64,000 nucleotides of DNA. Source: Mycolicibacterium iranicum (lineage in GTDB: Bacteria > Actinomycetota > Actinomycetes > Mycobacteriales > Mycobacteriaceae). Shown here piece by piece: positions 16,279 through 25,400 of this stretch; positions within the stretch are counted from its first letter, which is position 1; every line of letters starts with the position of its first letter. A model generated the notes under the pieces. It was not told the DNA's origin. It searched no databases and was given only the letters and a program-made list of their open reading frames with translations. The position numbers and the translations under genes are program-made. The stretch spans positions 1 through 64,000 of the forward strand of contig NZ_LQPC01000051.1 of NCBI RefSeq assembly GCF_002101705.1, in the 5' to 3' direction.

Positions 16279-18711
16279 CTAGCGTGCCGGCGATGTGCCG
16301 ATGACGCCATCGGCCTCAAGTTGGGCGATCTCGTCCTGTGTCAGTCCGAGCTCACCGAGCACCTCGTGGTTGTGCTGGCCGAGCAGCGGGGCCGGCGCGG
16401 TGTGCACCCGCTCCGGTCCGCGCGAGCTGCGGAACGGCAGCGTGCTGTGCGGGGTGGTCGGGTTGACGGGATGTTCCACGGACTCGAAGAACCCGCGGAA
16501 GGTCAGCTGAGGGATTTCCGTCTGCCGATGCGGCTGCAACACCTTGGCCACCGGGACTCCTGCGCCCCACAGTGTTTCGACGATCTGGTCGCGGGTGCGC
16601 TCGGCGCACCACGCCGACAGGTGCTCGTCGATCAGATCATGGTGTGTCCGACGCCCCTCCGCGGTCGCGAGCCCACTCATGGTCGCCCACTCCGGCTCTC
16701 TCAGCGCGCAGCGCAGTCTCGACCATTGTTCGTCGGTCGCGACAGCGATCGCCACCCAACTGTCGGAACGGCCGAACTCGTCGATCTCGTTGGACAGATA
16801 CAGGTTCTGCGGCGCGGCCGCGGGTCCGCGATTGCCGTCGCGCTGAAGCACCGCTCCGTAAGCGGAATACTCGATCACCTGCTCAGCGGCAAGATTGAGT
16901 GCGGCATCGACCATCGCCGCCTCGATCATCGACCCTTCACCGGTGCGTCGGCGGTGTTCGAGTGCCAGCAGAATCGCGTTGAGCGCGTGGATCCCGGCGT
17001 TGGGATCGCCAACCGAGTACGGCTCGAACGGGTTCAGGTCGGGATAGCCGGTGAGCCAGCTGATCCCGGCCGCCGCCTCGATGACATAGGCAAACGCCGG
17101 GTTGTCGCGCCATGGACCGTCGAGACCGAAGCCTGGCATCCGTACCATCACGACGTCCGGCCGAATCGCCTGGACGACCTCATAGGTCAATCCCATGCTC
17201 TCCAGGACGCGCGGCGTGAAGTTTTCGACCACGACGTCGGCCGTCCCGATCAGCCGTTTGAGGATGTCCCTGCCGGTGTCGCCCTGCAGGTTCAGCGTGA
17301 GGCCGCGCTTGTTGGTGTTGAGGCCCGAGAAGATAGGCGACTGCTCCCACCACCGGTCCTCGGTGACCGGGATGCCTGCGATCAGCCGGGTCCCGTCCGG
17401 GTGGCGGGTGGACTCGACGTGGATCACGTCGGCACCCAGCATGGCGAGCAGGTGGGTGCAGCTCGGACCGGCCCAGAAGGTGGTCATGTCGACGATCCGC
17501 AAACCCTCGAATGGCAACCCGTCGCTTGTCCGCGGAATAGCATTCCCGGTTGCCGATCGGCCGGAATCGCGACCAGGAATGCTATTCCGCGAGCGGTACA
17601 GGTCGGTGTGCTCGCCCAGGCGCGGCGCGGGTTCCGGGGGACGCAGCATCGCCGGGGTGGTGCGGTACGGAGGGGCCGGCTGGGTGAACCCGTCGCGGGG
17701 GTTGACGACGAACGACTGGCGCGTCATGTAGTGGTCGAGCTTCTCGACGTTCGCACCGTTGGCAACGGGAGCATTGGGGATCCTGAACGCAGTCGCCAAA
17801 TCTCGGATCTCGTCGACAGTCTGGTCGGCGACCCACGCGTAGAGCTCCTCGGCCTTCTCGTTGGCCTGCTGTGTGATCGACAACGGCGAATCCTCGTCGA
17901 TCCATTCCACGTGTCCGGTCATCGCGCACAGGTCGAACCACTGCTGAGCCGTGCCGCAGCCGATGTCGACCAACCCGTCCTTGGCGCGGGCGATACCCGG
18001 GACAGTCAGCCTGCGCGCGTCGCGCCATGGGCGGCCAAGCATCTCGAAGTAGCTCACCGGGTAGTAGGTGAGGCCCAGGATCGCAGTCTCCAGCATGGAC
18101 AGATCGATCAACTCGCCGCCACCGCGCATTCTCGACGCCAGAGTCGCCGCGGTCGCATAGGCACCCGCGAGGTACTCCCCGACCTGTCCGCCGACGTAGA
18201 CGGGAGCACGGTCAGGCGTGCCGCGTCCCAGACCGACGATTCCGCCGGACCACGCCTGCAGCGTGAATTCCGTTGCTGGAAGGTCGGACCAAGGACCCTC
18301 GAGACCGAACGCAGTGAGCGCGGTGACGGTCAGATGCGGATGACGCGCGTGGACCGCGGCGGGGGCGAAGTCGGGGTGGCGGGCCGCACCCGGCCCCTGC
18401 GACCACACGACCGCATCCGCATCCGCGAGTAGCGCGTCGACGAATTCTGCGTCGGTGGCGGGGTCGGCCACCACCGAGTGCTTGGAGCAGGCCAGAAACG
18501 AGAACAGCGCGCCGTCGTCGCCGTCGATGATAGCCGCCCCCGACGCCGACCAGCCGCGTAGCGGATCGCCCTCGGGCGCCTCGACTTTGACCACCGAAGC
18601 TCCGCCGTCGGCGAGCAGTTTGGTGCAGTAGGCGCCGGCGATCCCACTGGACAGGTCGACGATGACGTAGCCGGTAAGCGCTGGCACCGCGGGCACCGAA
18701 TCCCTAGTCAC
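16279..18711 (-). CDS. double-domain family III (CaiB/BaiF) CoA-transferase
   Basis: An 810-residue fusion of two CaiB/BaiF domains: residues about 10-365 (IVDLSSGIAGAYCTKLLADGGASVVKVE) and about 400-800 (IVDMTTFWAGPSCTHLLAMLGADVIHVES). It would transfer CoA between acyl-CoA and a free acid. Double-domain versions are known in mycobacteria (Rv1866 has this layout). The GTG start overlaps the crotonase gene upstream by 8 bases. The linker, residues about 373-394, is encoded by a 61-base near-perfect inverted repeat, giving a translated stretch with RNSIPG and GNAIPR at the two arms. This suggests a palindromic element was inserted in frame or an ancient intergenic region was absorbed. Confidence 0.9.
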   Translation of the reverse strand: MTRDSVPAVPALTGYVIVDLSSGIAGAYCTKLLADGGASVVKVEAPEGDPLRGWSASGAAIIDGDDGALFSFLACSKHSVVADPATDAEFVDALLADADAVVWSQGPGAARHPDFAPAAVHARHPHLTVTALTAFGLEGPWSDLPATEFTLQAWSGGIVGLGRGTPDRAPVYVGGQVGEYLAGAYATAATLASRMRGGGELIDLSMLETAILGLTYYPVSYFEMLGRPWRDARRLTVPGIARAKDGLVDIGCGTAQQWFDLCAMTGHVEWIDEDSPLSITQQANEKAEELYAWVADQTVDEIRDLATAFRIPNAPVANGANVEKLDHYMTRQSFVVNPRDGFTQPAPPYRTTPAMLRPPEPAPRLGEHTDLYRSRNSIPGRDSGRSATGNAIPRTSDGLPFEGLRIVDMTTFWAGPSCTHLLAMLGADVIHVESTRHPDGTRLIAGIPVTEDRWWEQSPIFSGLNTNKRGLTLNLQGDTGRDILKRLIGTADVVVENFTPRVLESMGLTYEVVQAIRPDVVMVRMPGFGLDGPWRDNPAFAYVIEAAAGISWLTGYPDLNPFEPYSVGDPNAGIHALNAILLALEHRRRTGEGSMIEAAMVDAALNLAAEQVIEYSAYGAVLQRDGNRGPAAAPQNLYLSNEIDEFGRSDSWVAIAVATDEQWSRLRCALREPEWATMSGLATAEGRRTHHDLIDEHLSAWCAERTRDQIVETLWGAGVPVAKVLQPHRQTEIPQLTFRGFFESVEHPVNPTTPHSTLPFRSSRGPERVHTAPAPLLGQHNHEVLGELGLTQDEIAQLEADGVIGTSPAR
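17531..17591. repeat. 61-base inverted repeat inside the CoA-transferase linker
   Basis: The left arm CGCGGAATAGCATTCCCGGT at 17531-17550 and the complementary right arm at 17572-17591 match at 19 of 20 positions, with a 21-base loop. Each arm itself contains the small palindrome GGAAT-N3-ATTCC, whose core GAAT-N3-ATTC is the same as in the regulon operator. It lies exactly between the two enzyme domains and keeps the reading frame open. Confidence 0.8.
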
Positions 18712-19663
18712 TCTTGGCCCGGTTGCGCTTGCTCAACCGGAATTCAGGTGGGAACTTGCTGTCATTGTCGTTGACTGCCGCCGACAAACCGCTGTCGATG
18801 GATTCGAACATGTCGAGGTCGTCGTCGCTGTCGTTCGCCACGCCGTTGCCCATCGACTCGAAGAAGGCCGACAGCAGGCTGCCCATGTACTCACCCTGCT
18901 GTTGTTTGAACACCTCGAAGAACAGCTTCTGTTGAAACACCGTGTCCACCGGCCGGTTTCGCGCACAAGCCAACGCGTACTTCTCGACTTCGGCCTCCAG
19001 CTGATCGCGCGCGACCACCTTGTTCAAGAAGTTGCAGTCGTACATCTCCGCAGCGGTGAACGGACGACCGGTGAACACCATCTCCTGGAACTTGCGCAGA
19101 CCCATCATCTGCACCCAGGTCCACATTCGCGGACCCCAGCCGTGGTAACGGAACGACGGGTGACCGAAGAGTGCATCGTCGGAGGAGATCACCAGGTCGG
19201 CGTCGGCGCACTGGTAGAAGTGCCAGCCATAGCAGTAGCCCTTGGCTTCGACGATGCTGATCTTCTTGAAATCCTGCAGCGCACGGTTCCCCGCTTGAGA
19301 ATTGGCGTACCAGGCGCTGATCGTGGCACCGTTACGGAACGTCCCCTTCGGCGGATACGCGACCTCACCGACCCCGTCATCCTCCAACCGCAGTTCTGCC
19401 AGCCGCGCGGCCGGATTGTCGTTGCCCTCCATGAACTCCGGCAGATCGGCACCGCTGCCGAGGTTGTCTCCGGCTCCCCGGATGATGACGACCTTCACAT
19501 CGTTGTCCGTATTGGCGGCACGCAAGATGTCGGCGTACCGCAGCCGGGCCATGGACGTCGGAGCGTTGAGGAACTCGGGCCGATTGAACGTGATCGTGGC
19601 GATCTTGGTCTTCGGGTCCTTCTCGTAGAGGATGATCTCCTCCGGCGACGGCCGCTCAGCCAT
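18704..19663 (-). CDS. enoyl-CoA hydratase/isomerase-family protein
   Basis: A crotonase-fold protein of 319 residues, longer than the usual 260. Core segments are TITFNRPEFLNAP, VVIIRGAGDNLGSGADLPEF (oxyanion region) and KGYCYGWHFYQCADADLVISSDDALFGHPSFRYHG. The acidic C-terminal extension (VANDSDDDLDMFESIDSG) is unusual and may help oligomerisation. It could hydrate, isomerise or hydrolyse a ring-opened acyl-CoA. Both ends overlap neighbours by 8 bases, which supports coupled translation. Confidence 0.87.
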   Translation of the reverse strand: MAERPSPEEIILYEKDPKTKIATITFNRPEFLNAPTSMARLRYADILRAANTDNDVKVVIIRGAGDNLGSGADLPEFMEGNDNPAARLAELRLEDDGVGEVAYPPKGTFRNGATISAWYANSQAGNRALQDFKKISIVEAKGYCYGWHFYQCADADLVISSDDALFGHPSFRYHGWGPRMWTWVQMMGLRKFQEMVFTGRPFTAAEMYDCNFLNKVVARDQLEAEVEKYALACARNRPVDTVFQQKLFFEVFKQQQGEYMGSLLSAFFESMGNGVANDSDDDLDMFESIDSGLSAAVNDNDSKFPPEFRLSKRNRAKSD

Positions 19664-20798
19664 GGACCGTCCCCATCACCGCTGCCGAGAACGACGGGCT
19701 GGAGGTCAGCACCTCGGGGCCGTCATCCTTGATCAGGACTGCATCGCGGCTGAAAACCGCGCCGAGGCCCGGTTCCCACACATACGACGTGACGGCCAGC
19801 ACCGTTCCTGGGTCGAGCCGCTCGGCAGCGGACGTGGCAGGCAGGTCGGGCGAGATCACCGGCGGGTCGAAACCCAGACCCAGCCCGTGGGCCACCGGTA
19901 TCGGTGGGAGTGCCTCTCCGGCAGCCTCATAGGCGCTCAGCAGGTCACTGGCGGGCGCACCGGGACGACACGCATCGCGGAGCCGCTGCCACAGATCGTC
20001 CGAACGCCGATACAGCTTGTCGGCACCCTGGACTTCGCCCACCGGCCAGGTCCGCCCGACCTCGCCGACATAGCCATCGGCCAGCGCGCCGGCAGCCAAC
20101 GCCACCAGGTCGCCCTCGCGGATCCGGCCGTCACGGCGGCCCACTCGCCACGAATGCTCGGGCGAGGTGATCCAGACGCCGTCCTGGGTGGCCGAGGTGC
20201 TGAAGCCGCCCGCTGCCATCGCCTCCATCAGGACGCCGTTGAGGGCCTGCTCGGTGATTCCCTCGGTGAGCTCGGAAACTGCTGCGGCAAGCCCGCGTTC
20301 GGCTACCGCCAGAGCTCCCCGCAGAACGCGCAATTCGTCGGGGGTCTTGCGACGCCGCGCCGCCTTCATCGCGGTCTCACCGTCGACGAACTCCGCCTGC
20401 GGGAATGCCATCGGCAGCAGCTGACCGAATGTCGGAGACATGGCGTCGGTCCCCACGCGGCGGGCCTCGGCTGCGCCGTCGATGTTCTTGAGCACCTCGA
20501 TGAGCGTCATCGGGTTCCAGGCCAGACCGTAAAGGTGGTCGTGGCCGATCTCCTCGGGGATGCCCTCGTCCCAGCTGCTGTTGAGGTGAATGTCCCCGGT
20601 GGCTCGGACCAGGACACAGATTGGCGCGAACGGCCGGGTACCCGCGACCCACAGCTGCGGAGCGCCGGTGACATATCGCACGTTGGCCTGCCTACCAAGC
20701 ACCAGGACGTCGAGATCCTCGGCTGCCATCTGGGCAAGCACCCGCTCGCGTCGTCCGACACGCAGCGCCGGGTCGTCTGGAACGATCTCGTCGGCCAT
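19656..20798 (-). CDS. M24-family (aminopeptidase P/creatinase-like) protein with degenerate metal site
   Basis: A 380-residue pita-bread-fold protein. Against its intact neighbour, four of the five metal ligands are changed: the D-x10-D block reads LAAGALADGYVGE (Asp to Ala and Asp to Glu), the first Glu is replaced by Thr in LAVTSYVWE and the last Glu by Asp in SRDAVLI. Only the His of VAHGLGLG is kept. It is therefore probably a non-catalytic subunit or has a changed reaction. ATG 20798 follows GGGAGAATCTG and overlaps the stop of the neighbour by one base. I suggest that the two M24 proteins form a heteromer. Confidence 0.85.
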   Translation of the reverse strand: MADEIVPDDPALRVGRRERVLAQMAAEDLDVLVLGRQANVRYVTGAPQLWVAGTRPFAPICVLVRATGDIHLNSSWDEGIPEEIGHDHLYGLAWNPMTLIEVLKNIDGAAEARRVGTDAMSPTFGQLLPMAFPQAEFVDGETAMKAARRRKTPDELRVLRGALAVAERGLAAAVSELTEGITEQALNGVLMEAMAAGGFSTSATQDGVWITSPEHSWRVGRRDGRIREGDLVALAAGALADGYVGEVGRTWPVGEVQGADKLYRRSDDLWQRLRDACRPGAPASDLLSAYEAAGEALPPIPVAHGLGLGFDPPVISPDLPATSAAERLDPGTVLAVTSYVWEPGLGAVFSRDAVLIKDDGPEVLTSSPSFSAAVMGTVHG

Positions 20799-22045
20799 CA
20801 GATTCTCCCGTACGGGGCGTAGGGGCAATCGGTGATCGATTCGTATCCGTCCTCGGTGATGACGACGATCTCCTCACTGCGGTACCCGCCGGTGCCGTCC
20901 TCCCAGATGACAGGCTCGAGCACCAGTAACATCCCCGCCGGGAACACGAAGTTGTCGTCGAACTCCTCGCCGAGATCCGTTCCGATCATCGGCATCTCGG
21001 CGGCGTTGGTGCCGATGCCGTGGCCAAGGTAGAAGTGCGGTAGCCACGGCTTGGCACCACCGTTGGCAGCGATCGCCGCGCGGGCCAGATCACCGGATGT
21101 CGCGCCTGCCTTCGTCACCGCCAGCACGGCGTCGAGGACGTGACGCCACTGCGCGAACTGTGCCTCCTGGCGGTCCGTGGGTTCGCGTCCCACGATCCAG
21201 GTCCGCCCCCAGTCCGAGCAGTAGCCCTCGTACGTGATGCTGATGTCGGTCCACAACACGTCGCCCTCGACCAACTCCTTCTCCGTCGGCAACAGCGGCA
21301 ACGCCAGGTCGCCGGTGGTGGTCCACACCGCGCCGCTGTCCCGCGTGGTGGGCATCACCTGCCAGATGGCCTCGATCATGTTCGTGGTGGCGCCGAGTTC
21401 GAAAGCCCGCCGCACGAACTGGGCGGACAGGTCCATCTGCCGCACGCCGGGAGCCAGCGATCGGTACACGTCGGCCACTGCTTGTTCGGTGATGCGGCAT
21501 GCCTTCCGGACCGCGGCGATCTGATCGACGGTCTTCACGAGCTTGGCGGGGCCGATGACCTGAGCCGCGTCCGACGGTGGGCCGGCGGGAAACAGCCGGC
21601 CTGCGGCCCGCCGCATCGCTCCGGTCAACTCGTCGACCGCAACAGCCGCACCCGCCGGCACCAAAGAAGCCAGCACCGTAGCGAAATATTCGACGCCTTC
21701 GTCGAATTCGAGATAAAGCGGGCCGTGGACGTGGTCGGCCGGCACTTCGGTATCGAATGCGCTGCCTTCCCGGAACGGCATGAACAGGTGGGGGTGCTCG
21801 TCGTCTGCCAGCACGACGGCGACCGGTCGCTCGACGTGAGACAGGCCGGCGTCGAGAAGCGGCCAACTCGCCCCCGTCGCATACACAACGTTGCCGTTGC
21901 CGAGCAGGATCAGCGCGTCGACCCCCCTAGCGCTCATGGAATCCCGCAAACGGGAACCACATTCGCGATACATGCGATGGCGGTCGGGCAAATCGGGAAC
22001 GTCGAGCAGCGCAGTGCCGCCCGAGGTGGTGAGGGTCGCGGTCAT
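20798..22045 (-). CDS. M24-family metallohydrolase (aminopeptidase P/creatinase-like)
   Basis: A 415-residue protein with a complete M24 metal site: Asp residues of TDISITYEGYCSDWGRTW, His of YLGHGIGTNAAE, and Glu residues of LLVLEPVIWE and GYRSEEIVVI. The N-terminal domain (residues 1-170) is creatinase-like. Members cleave C-N bonds in peptides or small molecules such as creatine; some act on amide-linked xenobiotics. In this catabolic operon it may remove an amide-linked group such as an amino-acid conjugate. ATG 22045 shares ATGA with the stop of the amidohydrolase gene. Confidence 0.88.
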   Translation of the reverse strand: MTATLTTSGGTALLDVPDLPDRHRMYRECGSRLRDSMSARGVDALILLGNGNVVYATGASWPLLDAGLSHVERPVAVVLADDEHPHLFMPFREGSAFDTEVPADHVHGPLYLEFDEGVEYFATVLASLVPAGAAVAVDELTGAMRRAAGRLFPAGPPSDAAQVIGPAKLVKTVDQIAAVRKACRITEQAVADVYRSLAPGVRQMDLSAQFVRRAFELGATTNMIEAIWQVMPTTRDSGAVWTTTGDLALPLLPTEKELVEGDVLWTDISITYEGYCSDWGRTWIVGREPTDRQEAQFAQWRHVLDAVLAVTKAGATSGDLARAAIAANGGAKPWLPHFYLGHGIGTNAAEMPMIGTDLGEEFDDNFVFPAGMLLVLEPVIWEDGTGGYRSEEIVVITEDGYESITDCPYAPYGRI

Positions 22046-23211
22046 CGCAGACCCAGGAATTTCTGCACGTTGGTGCTCACGATCTTCACCGCAGCCTCCG
22101 GTCCGACGGCCGCGACGACGGATGCCAGAGATTTCTCCGAGTATCCGAACGTGCTCTCGTTGTGCGGGTAGTCCGAGGACCACATGACGTTGTCGACACC
22201 GATGCGGTCGATCAGCTGCAGGCCGAGCGGGTCGACCATGAACGACGCGCTCATGTGATTGTCCCAGTAGTAGCTGACGTCGTGCTGCAGTTCGTGATTG
22301 AACATGTGCCGGTAGGAGGCGAGCATGTGCTCGGCGTCCTGCAGCGCAGTGGGGACCCAGGCGATGCCACCCTCGAACCATCCGACCTTCAGAGAGGGGT
22401 GCCGGTCGAGGATGCCGGAGAAAACATACTTGGCGAACTGCTCACGGAACGAGTCGACGTTGACCATCATGCCGACGACCACGCTGTTGTTCTGGCACGG
22501 CGTCTTCGGCGGCGTCTCGCCGATGTGGTGGCTCACGGGCAACCCCGCCGCCTCGATCTCGTCCCACACCGCGTCCATGCTGGTGCTGCCGTAGTCATAG
22601 ATGTTGCCCTCGTCGTCCTTGCCGGGGTTCAGCGGCAGGAGGAACGTCTTGAGCCCCAACGATTTCAATTCCGCAAGGGTGGCTCGAGTTCCAGCAGGAT
22701 CCCACCAGTTGATCAGGCCGACGCCGTAGAAGTGTCCGTTGGAGCGCTCCTGCAGATCGGCGATGTGCTCGTTGTAGATGCGGAACACCCGCTCACGCAG
22801 GCTCTTGTCCGGGTAGTGGAAGAGCGCGAGAACCGCATTCGGGAATGCCAGCTCCTTGTCGATGCCGTCTTCTTTGAGCTCCCGCATGCGGGCCTCGATG
22901 TTGTTCGACGCGGCGCCGGCGAGGTCGTCATACTGCATCAGCACACGGCCGAAATCACCGCCGGTCCAGGCCTTGCCCTTCATGCCCACCATGTAGGCGC
23001 CGTCCTCGTACCAGATGCGCGGGGCGGCGCCCTTGAGCTCTTCGGGGAAGCGCTCGTAGAAGATGTCGTCGGCGACGGAGATGTGGTTGTCGGCCGAGAA
23101 GATCACGGTGTCCTTGGGCAGACCGACGACGCCGCCGGTGGAATGACCCTGACGGTTCTTCGGGGCGCCGAAGCCCTCCGGCGGATACAGAGTGGCTGTT
23201 GCTGTAGACAT
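22042..23211 (-). CDS. amidohydrolase family protein (PF04909 type)
   Basis: A 389-residue TIM-barrel hydrolase or decarboxylase. VIFSADNHISVAD near residue 40 replaces the usual DxHxH; later blocks are LPVSHHIGE, GILDRHPSLKVGWFEGG and NVMWSSDYPHNES with the catalytic Asp. Members include non-oxidative decarboxylases (ACMSD, gamma-resorcylate type) and C-C hydrolases. ATG 23211 has GGAGACGCAC before it. It lies between the P450 and the M24 pair and is probably co-transcribed with both. Related amidohydrolases lie at both window ends. Confidence 0.87.
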   Translation of the reverse strand: MSTATATLYPPEGFGAPKNRQGHSTGGVVGLPKDTVIFSADNHISVADDIFYERFPEELKGAAPRIWYEDGAYMVGMKGKAWTGGDFGRVLMQYDDLAGAASNNIEARMRELKEDGIDKELAFPNAVLALFHYPDKSLRERVFRIYNEHIADLQERSNGHFYGVGLINWWDPAGTRATLAELKSLGLKTFLLPLNPGKDDEGNIYDYGSTSMDAVWDEIEAAGLPVSHHIGETPPKTPCQNNSVVVGMMVNVDSFREQFAKYVFSGILDRHPSLKVGWFEGGIAWVPTALQDAEHMLASYRHMFNHELQHDVSYYWDNHMSASFMVDPLGLQLIDRIGVDNVMWSSDYPHNESTFGYSEKSLASVVAAVGPEAAVKIVSTNVQKFLGLR

Positions 23212-23251
23212 GTGCGTCTCCAATCGGGCTGTAGGGCTTGAAGTCTCGGGG

Positions 23252-24484
23252 TTACCAGGTCACCGGCAGTTCGTAGACGCCATAGGCGAGTCGGTCGTGC
23301 TTGAAAGGCACTTCGTCGAGGGGGATGGCCAGTTTCATCGTCGGGATGCGGCGCAGCAGCGTGTGGAAGACGATCTGCAGTTCGGCACGCGCGAGCTGCT
23401 GACCGACGCACTGGTGCCTGCCGTAGCCGAAGCCCAGTTGCTGACCCGCGTCGCGCGTGAGATCGAGTTTGTCGGGCTCGGGATAGGCGGCCGAGTCCCA
23501 ATTTGCGGGTGCCAGGTCGATGATGATGCCCTCCCCCGCATGAATCGTCTCGCCGGCGATGTCGATGTCCTCGATCGCCACCCGGCGCTGACCGTTCTGG
23601 ATGATCGACAGGTACCGCATCAACTCTTCGACCGCGTTGGCGATGAACTTCGGATCCTCCGAATCACGCAGCAGCGCTGCCTGTTCGGGGTTCTCCAGCA
23701 GTGCGCAGATTCCGATGCCGATCATGTTGGCGGTCGTCTCGTGGCCGGCGATCAGCAGACCGGTGCCCAGCTGGGCGGCCTCCTTGACGCTGATCTCGCC
23801 GGCGGTGACGCGTTCGGCGAGGTCGGACACCGCGTCCTCGGCCGGATTCTGCTGCTTTTGCTCGACGAGGTTGATCAGATACTGGTGCAGGCTCATCGCA
23901 CCCTTTTGCATGGCGTCCGCGGCGGCGAATCGGGCCAGCCCGGCGTTGGCGTGCTCCTGGAAGAACTCATGATCGGCATAGGGCACACCAAGCATGTCGC
24001 TGATCACCCGCGTGGGCACGGGCAGCGCGAGCTTGGCCACCATGTCGGCGGGCGCAGGCCCGGCGAGGATCTCGTCGATGCACTCGTCGGTGACCTCCTG
24101 GATCACCGGGCGCAGGCCCTCGACCCGCCGAAAGGTGAAGGGCTTGGACAGCATCCTGCGGAACCGGGTGTGCTCTTCGGCGTCGGAGGTGAACACCGAC
24201 CGCGGCCGCTTGTCGACCGTGGAGAGCATGTGCTCGTTCCAGTGCGGGAAGCCGTCGCGCCGGTCGTCGACACTCACCCGAGGGTCGGCGAACAACGTCC
24301 GGGCCACTTCGTGGCCGGTGATCAGCCACGGGGTCGTGCCGTTCCAGATCCGCACCCGGGAAAGAGGTTTGGACTCGTTCATCTCGAGCATTCGACGCGG
24401 GGGCGCGAATGGACACCCGGCCTCCCGCTCCATCGGGTACTCGGGGGCAGCCGAGACCGCCTGGTCTGCGAGCGTGTCCGTCAT
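23252..24484 (-). CDS. cytochrome P450 (with adjacent ferredoxin)
   Basis: A 410-residue soluble P450. The heme loop FGYGRHQCVG contains the ligand C359, the I-helix has LLIAGHETTA and the K-helix EELMR. The overall pattern (ALPVPTRVISDMLGVPYADHEFFQ, FTSDAEEHTRFRRML) resembles the CYP105-type actinobacterial group. The ferredoxin gene lies just upstream in the same operon, so it is the natural electron donor. No ferredoxin reductase is present. It likely hydroxylates the pathway substrate. Confidence 0.92.
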   Translation of the reverse strand: MTDTLADQAVSAAPEYPMEREAGCPFAPPRRMLEMNESKPLSRVRIWNGTTPWLITGHEVARTLFADPRVSVDDRRDGFPHWNEHMLSTVDKRPRSVFTSDAEEHTRFRRMLSKPFTFRRVEGLRPVIQEVTDECIDEILAGPAPADMVAKLALPVPTRVISDMLGVPYADHEFFQEHANAGLARFAAADAMQKGAMSLHQYLINLVEQKQQNPAEDAVSDLAERVTAGEISVKEAAQLGTGLLIAGHETTANMIGIGICALLENPEQAALLRDSEDPKFIANAVEELMRYLSIIQNGQRRVAIEDIDIAGETIHAGEGIIIDLAPANWDSAAYPEPDKLDLTRDAGQQLGFGYGRHQCVGQQLARAELQIVFHTLLRRIPTMKLAIPLDEVPFKHDRLAYGVYELPVTW

Positions 24485-24491
24485 GGGTCAG

Positions 24492-24686
24492 TCACTCCTC
24501 GATGTGGATCGCCAGGGCCGGGCACGCGGCCGCGGCGTTTCTGGTCTTTTGGGCGTACTCCGGTCCGGGCTCAGGGATGAGCAGTTCGACGACGCCGTCC
24601 TCGTCACGCTGGTCGAAAACTTCCATGGCGTTCAGCACGCACTGGCCAGAGGAGACGCACTTGTCCTGATCGACGGTGACCAACAT
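24492..24686 (-). CDS. 3Fe-4S-type ferredoxin
   Basis: A 64-residue electron carrier. C10-V-S-S-G-Q-C16 and a distal CP (AAACPALAI) are the cluster ligands of the small [3Fe-4S] ferredoxins paired with actinobacterial P450s. The acidic chain and lack of other Cys support this. It lies 7 bases before the P450 gene and directly after the TetR gene, so it should pass electrons to the P450. Confidence 0.9.
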   Translation of the reverse strand: MLVTVDQDKCVSSGQCVLNAMEVFDQRDEDGVVELLIPEPGPEYAQKTRNAAAACPALAIHIEE

Positions 24687-24687
24687 G

Positions 24688-25341
24688 TCAGGGCAGCTCC
24701 GTCACGGGTGATCGCCACAGCCCGACGATCGCGTCGATGAGGCCGGATCCGACTGCGCGCCAGGAGGTTCGGGGCAGGTCGGCGCCGTCGGCGAACGCTC
24801 GCTCGAAGTCAGCGCAGGTGTGCACCAGCAGGTTTCGGGCCATGATGTTGCGCTCGACGACGACGGCCGTCGGCAGGTCGGGTAGGCATCGCGTGATGCC
24901 GTCGACGACGCGGACGAGCGACGGCGATGCCAGCGCGTCCCGAACGACGACCTTCTGGTAGGCCGGATCCGCCAAGGCTTGGGCTGCGAAGCGCGCGTAC
25001 CACGTTGGGTTCCCGAGCTGAGCCAGGTGTTCGGTGAGCGAGCAGACCAGGCAGGCGATCCAGTCCCGCAGTTCGTCGGAGTCGCCGGTGTCGGCCACCA
25101 TTCTTTCGAGCAGCAACTCGATCGAGGCGCGGTGCTTCTGCTCGATGGCGCGCACCAGATCGGTCTTGGTGCCGAAGTGATAGCCGACGGCTGCGTTGTT
25201 CCCCTGCCCCGCCGCTTCGCTCACCTGCCGGTTCGACACCGCATAGACACCGTGCTCGGCGTAGAGCCGTTCAGCGGCCTTCAGGATTGCCTCTTGCGTG
25301 GAGGTGGCGCGGTCGGCTCGGACCGTCCTCGCTGTCGTCAC
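24688..25341 (-). CDS. TetR-family regulator within the catabolic run
   Basis: A 217-residue regulator. The HTH domain is ATSTQEAILKAAERLYAEHGVYAVSNRQVSEAAGQGNNAAVGYHFGTKTDLVRAIE, followed by an all-helical ligand domain. GTG 25341 is the best start; the ribosome site is weak. An imperfect 22-base palindrome lies just upstream at 25368-25389. It sits between the SDR and the ferredoxin gene on the same strand, so it may control the P450 half of the run as well as itself. Confidence 0.85.
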   Translation of the reverse strand: MTTARTVRADRATSTQEAILKAAERLYAEHGVYAVSNRQVSEAAGQGNNAAVGYHFGTKTDLVRAIEQKHRASIELLLERMVADTGDSDELRDWIACLVCSLTEHLAQLGNPTWYARFAAQALADPAYQKVVVRDALASPSLVRVVDGITRCLPDLPTAVVVERNIMARNLLVHTCADFERAFADGADLPRTSWRAVGSGLIDAIVGLWRSPVTELP

Positions 25342-25367
25342 ACGACCAGTGAACCCGGTCACAAGAA

Positions 25368-25389
25368 TTAAGTCAAGCGACTGATTTAA
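25368..25389. promoter_or_regulatory. imperfect palindrome TTAA-N-TCA...TGA-N-TTAA
   Basis: TTAAGTCAAGCGACTGATTTAA pairs at 8 of 11 positions. It lies in the only real gap of the upper part of the run, 27 bases upstream of the TetR start. Its AT-rich outer arms stand out against the GC-rich background. It is a likely autoregulatory operator. Confidence 0.45.
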
Positions 25390-25400
25390 AATTGCGGCCC

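Noticed and set aside
15985-18432. A long open frame on the plus strand opposite the double CoA-transferase gene
   Set aside because: It is an antisense shadow caused by high GC. The translation is rich in Arg, His and Asp with no family motif, while the minus strand has clear CoA-transferase domains. Similar frames at 48614-50551, 23192-24580 and elsewhere were dropped for the same reason.
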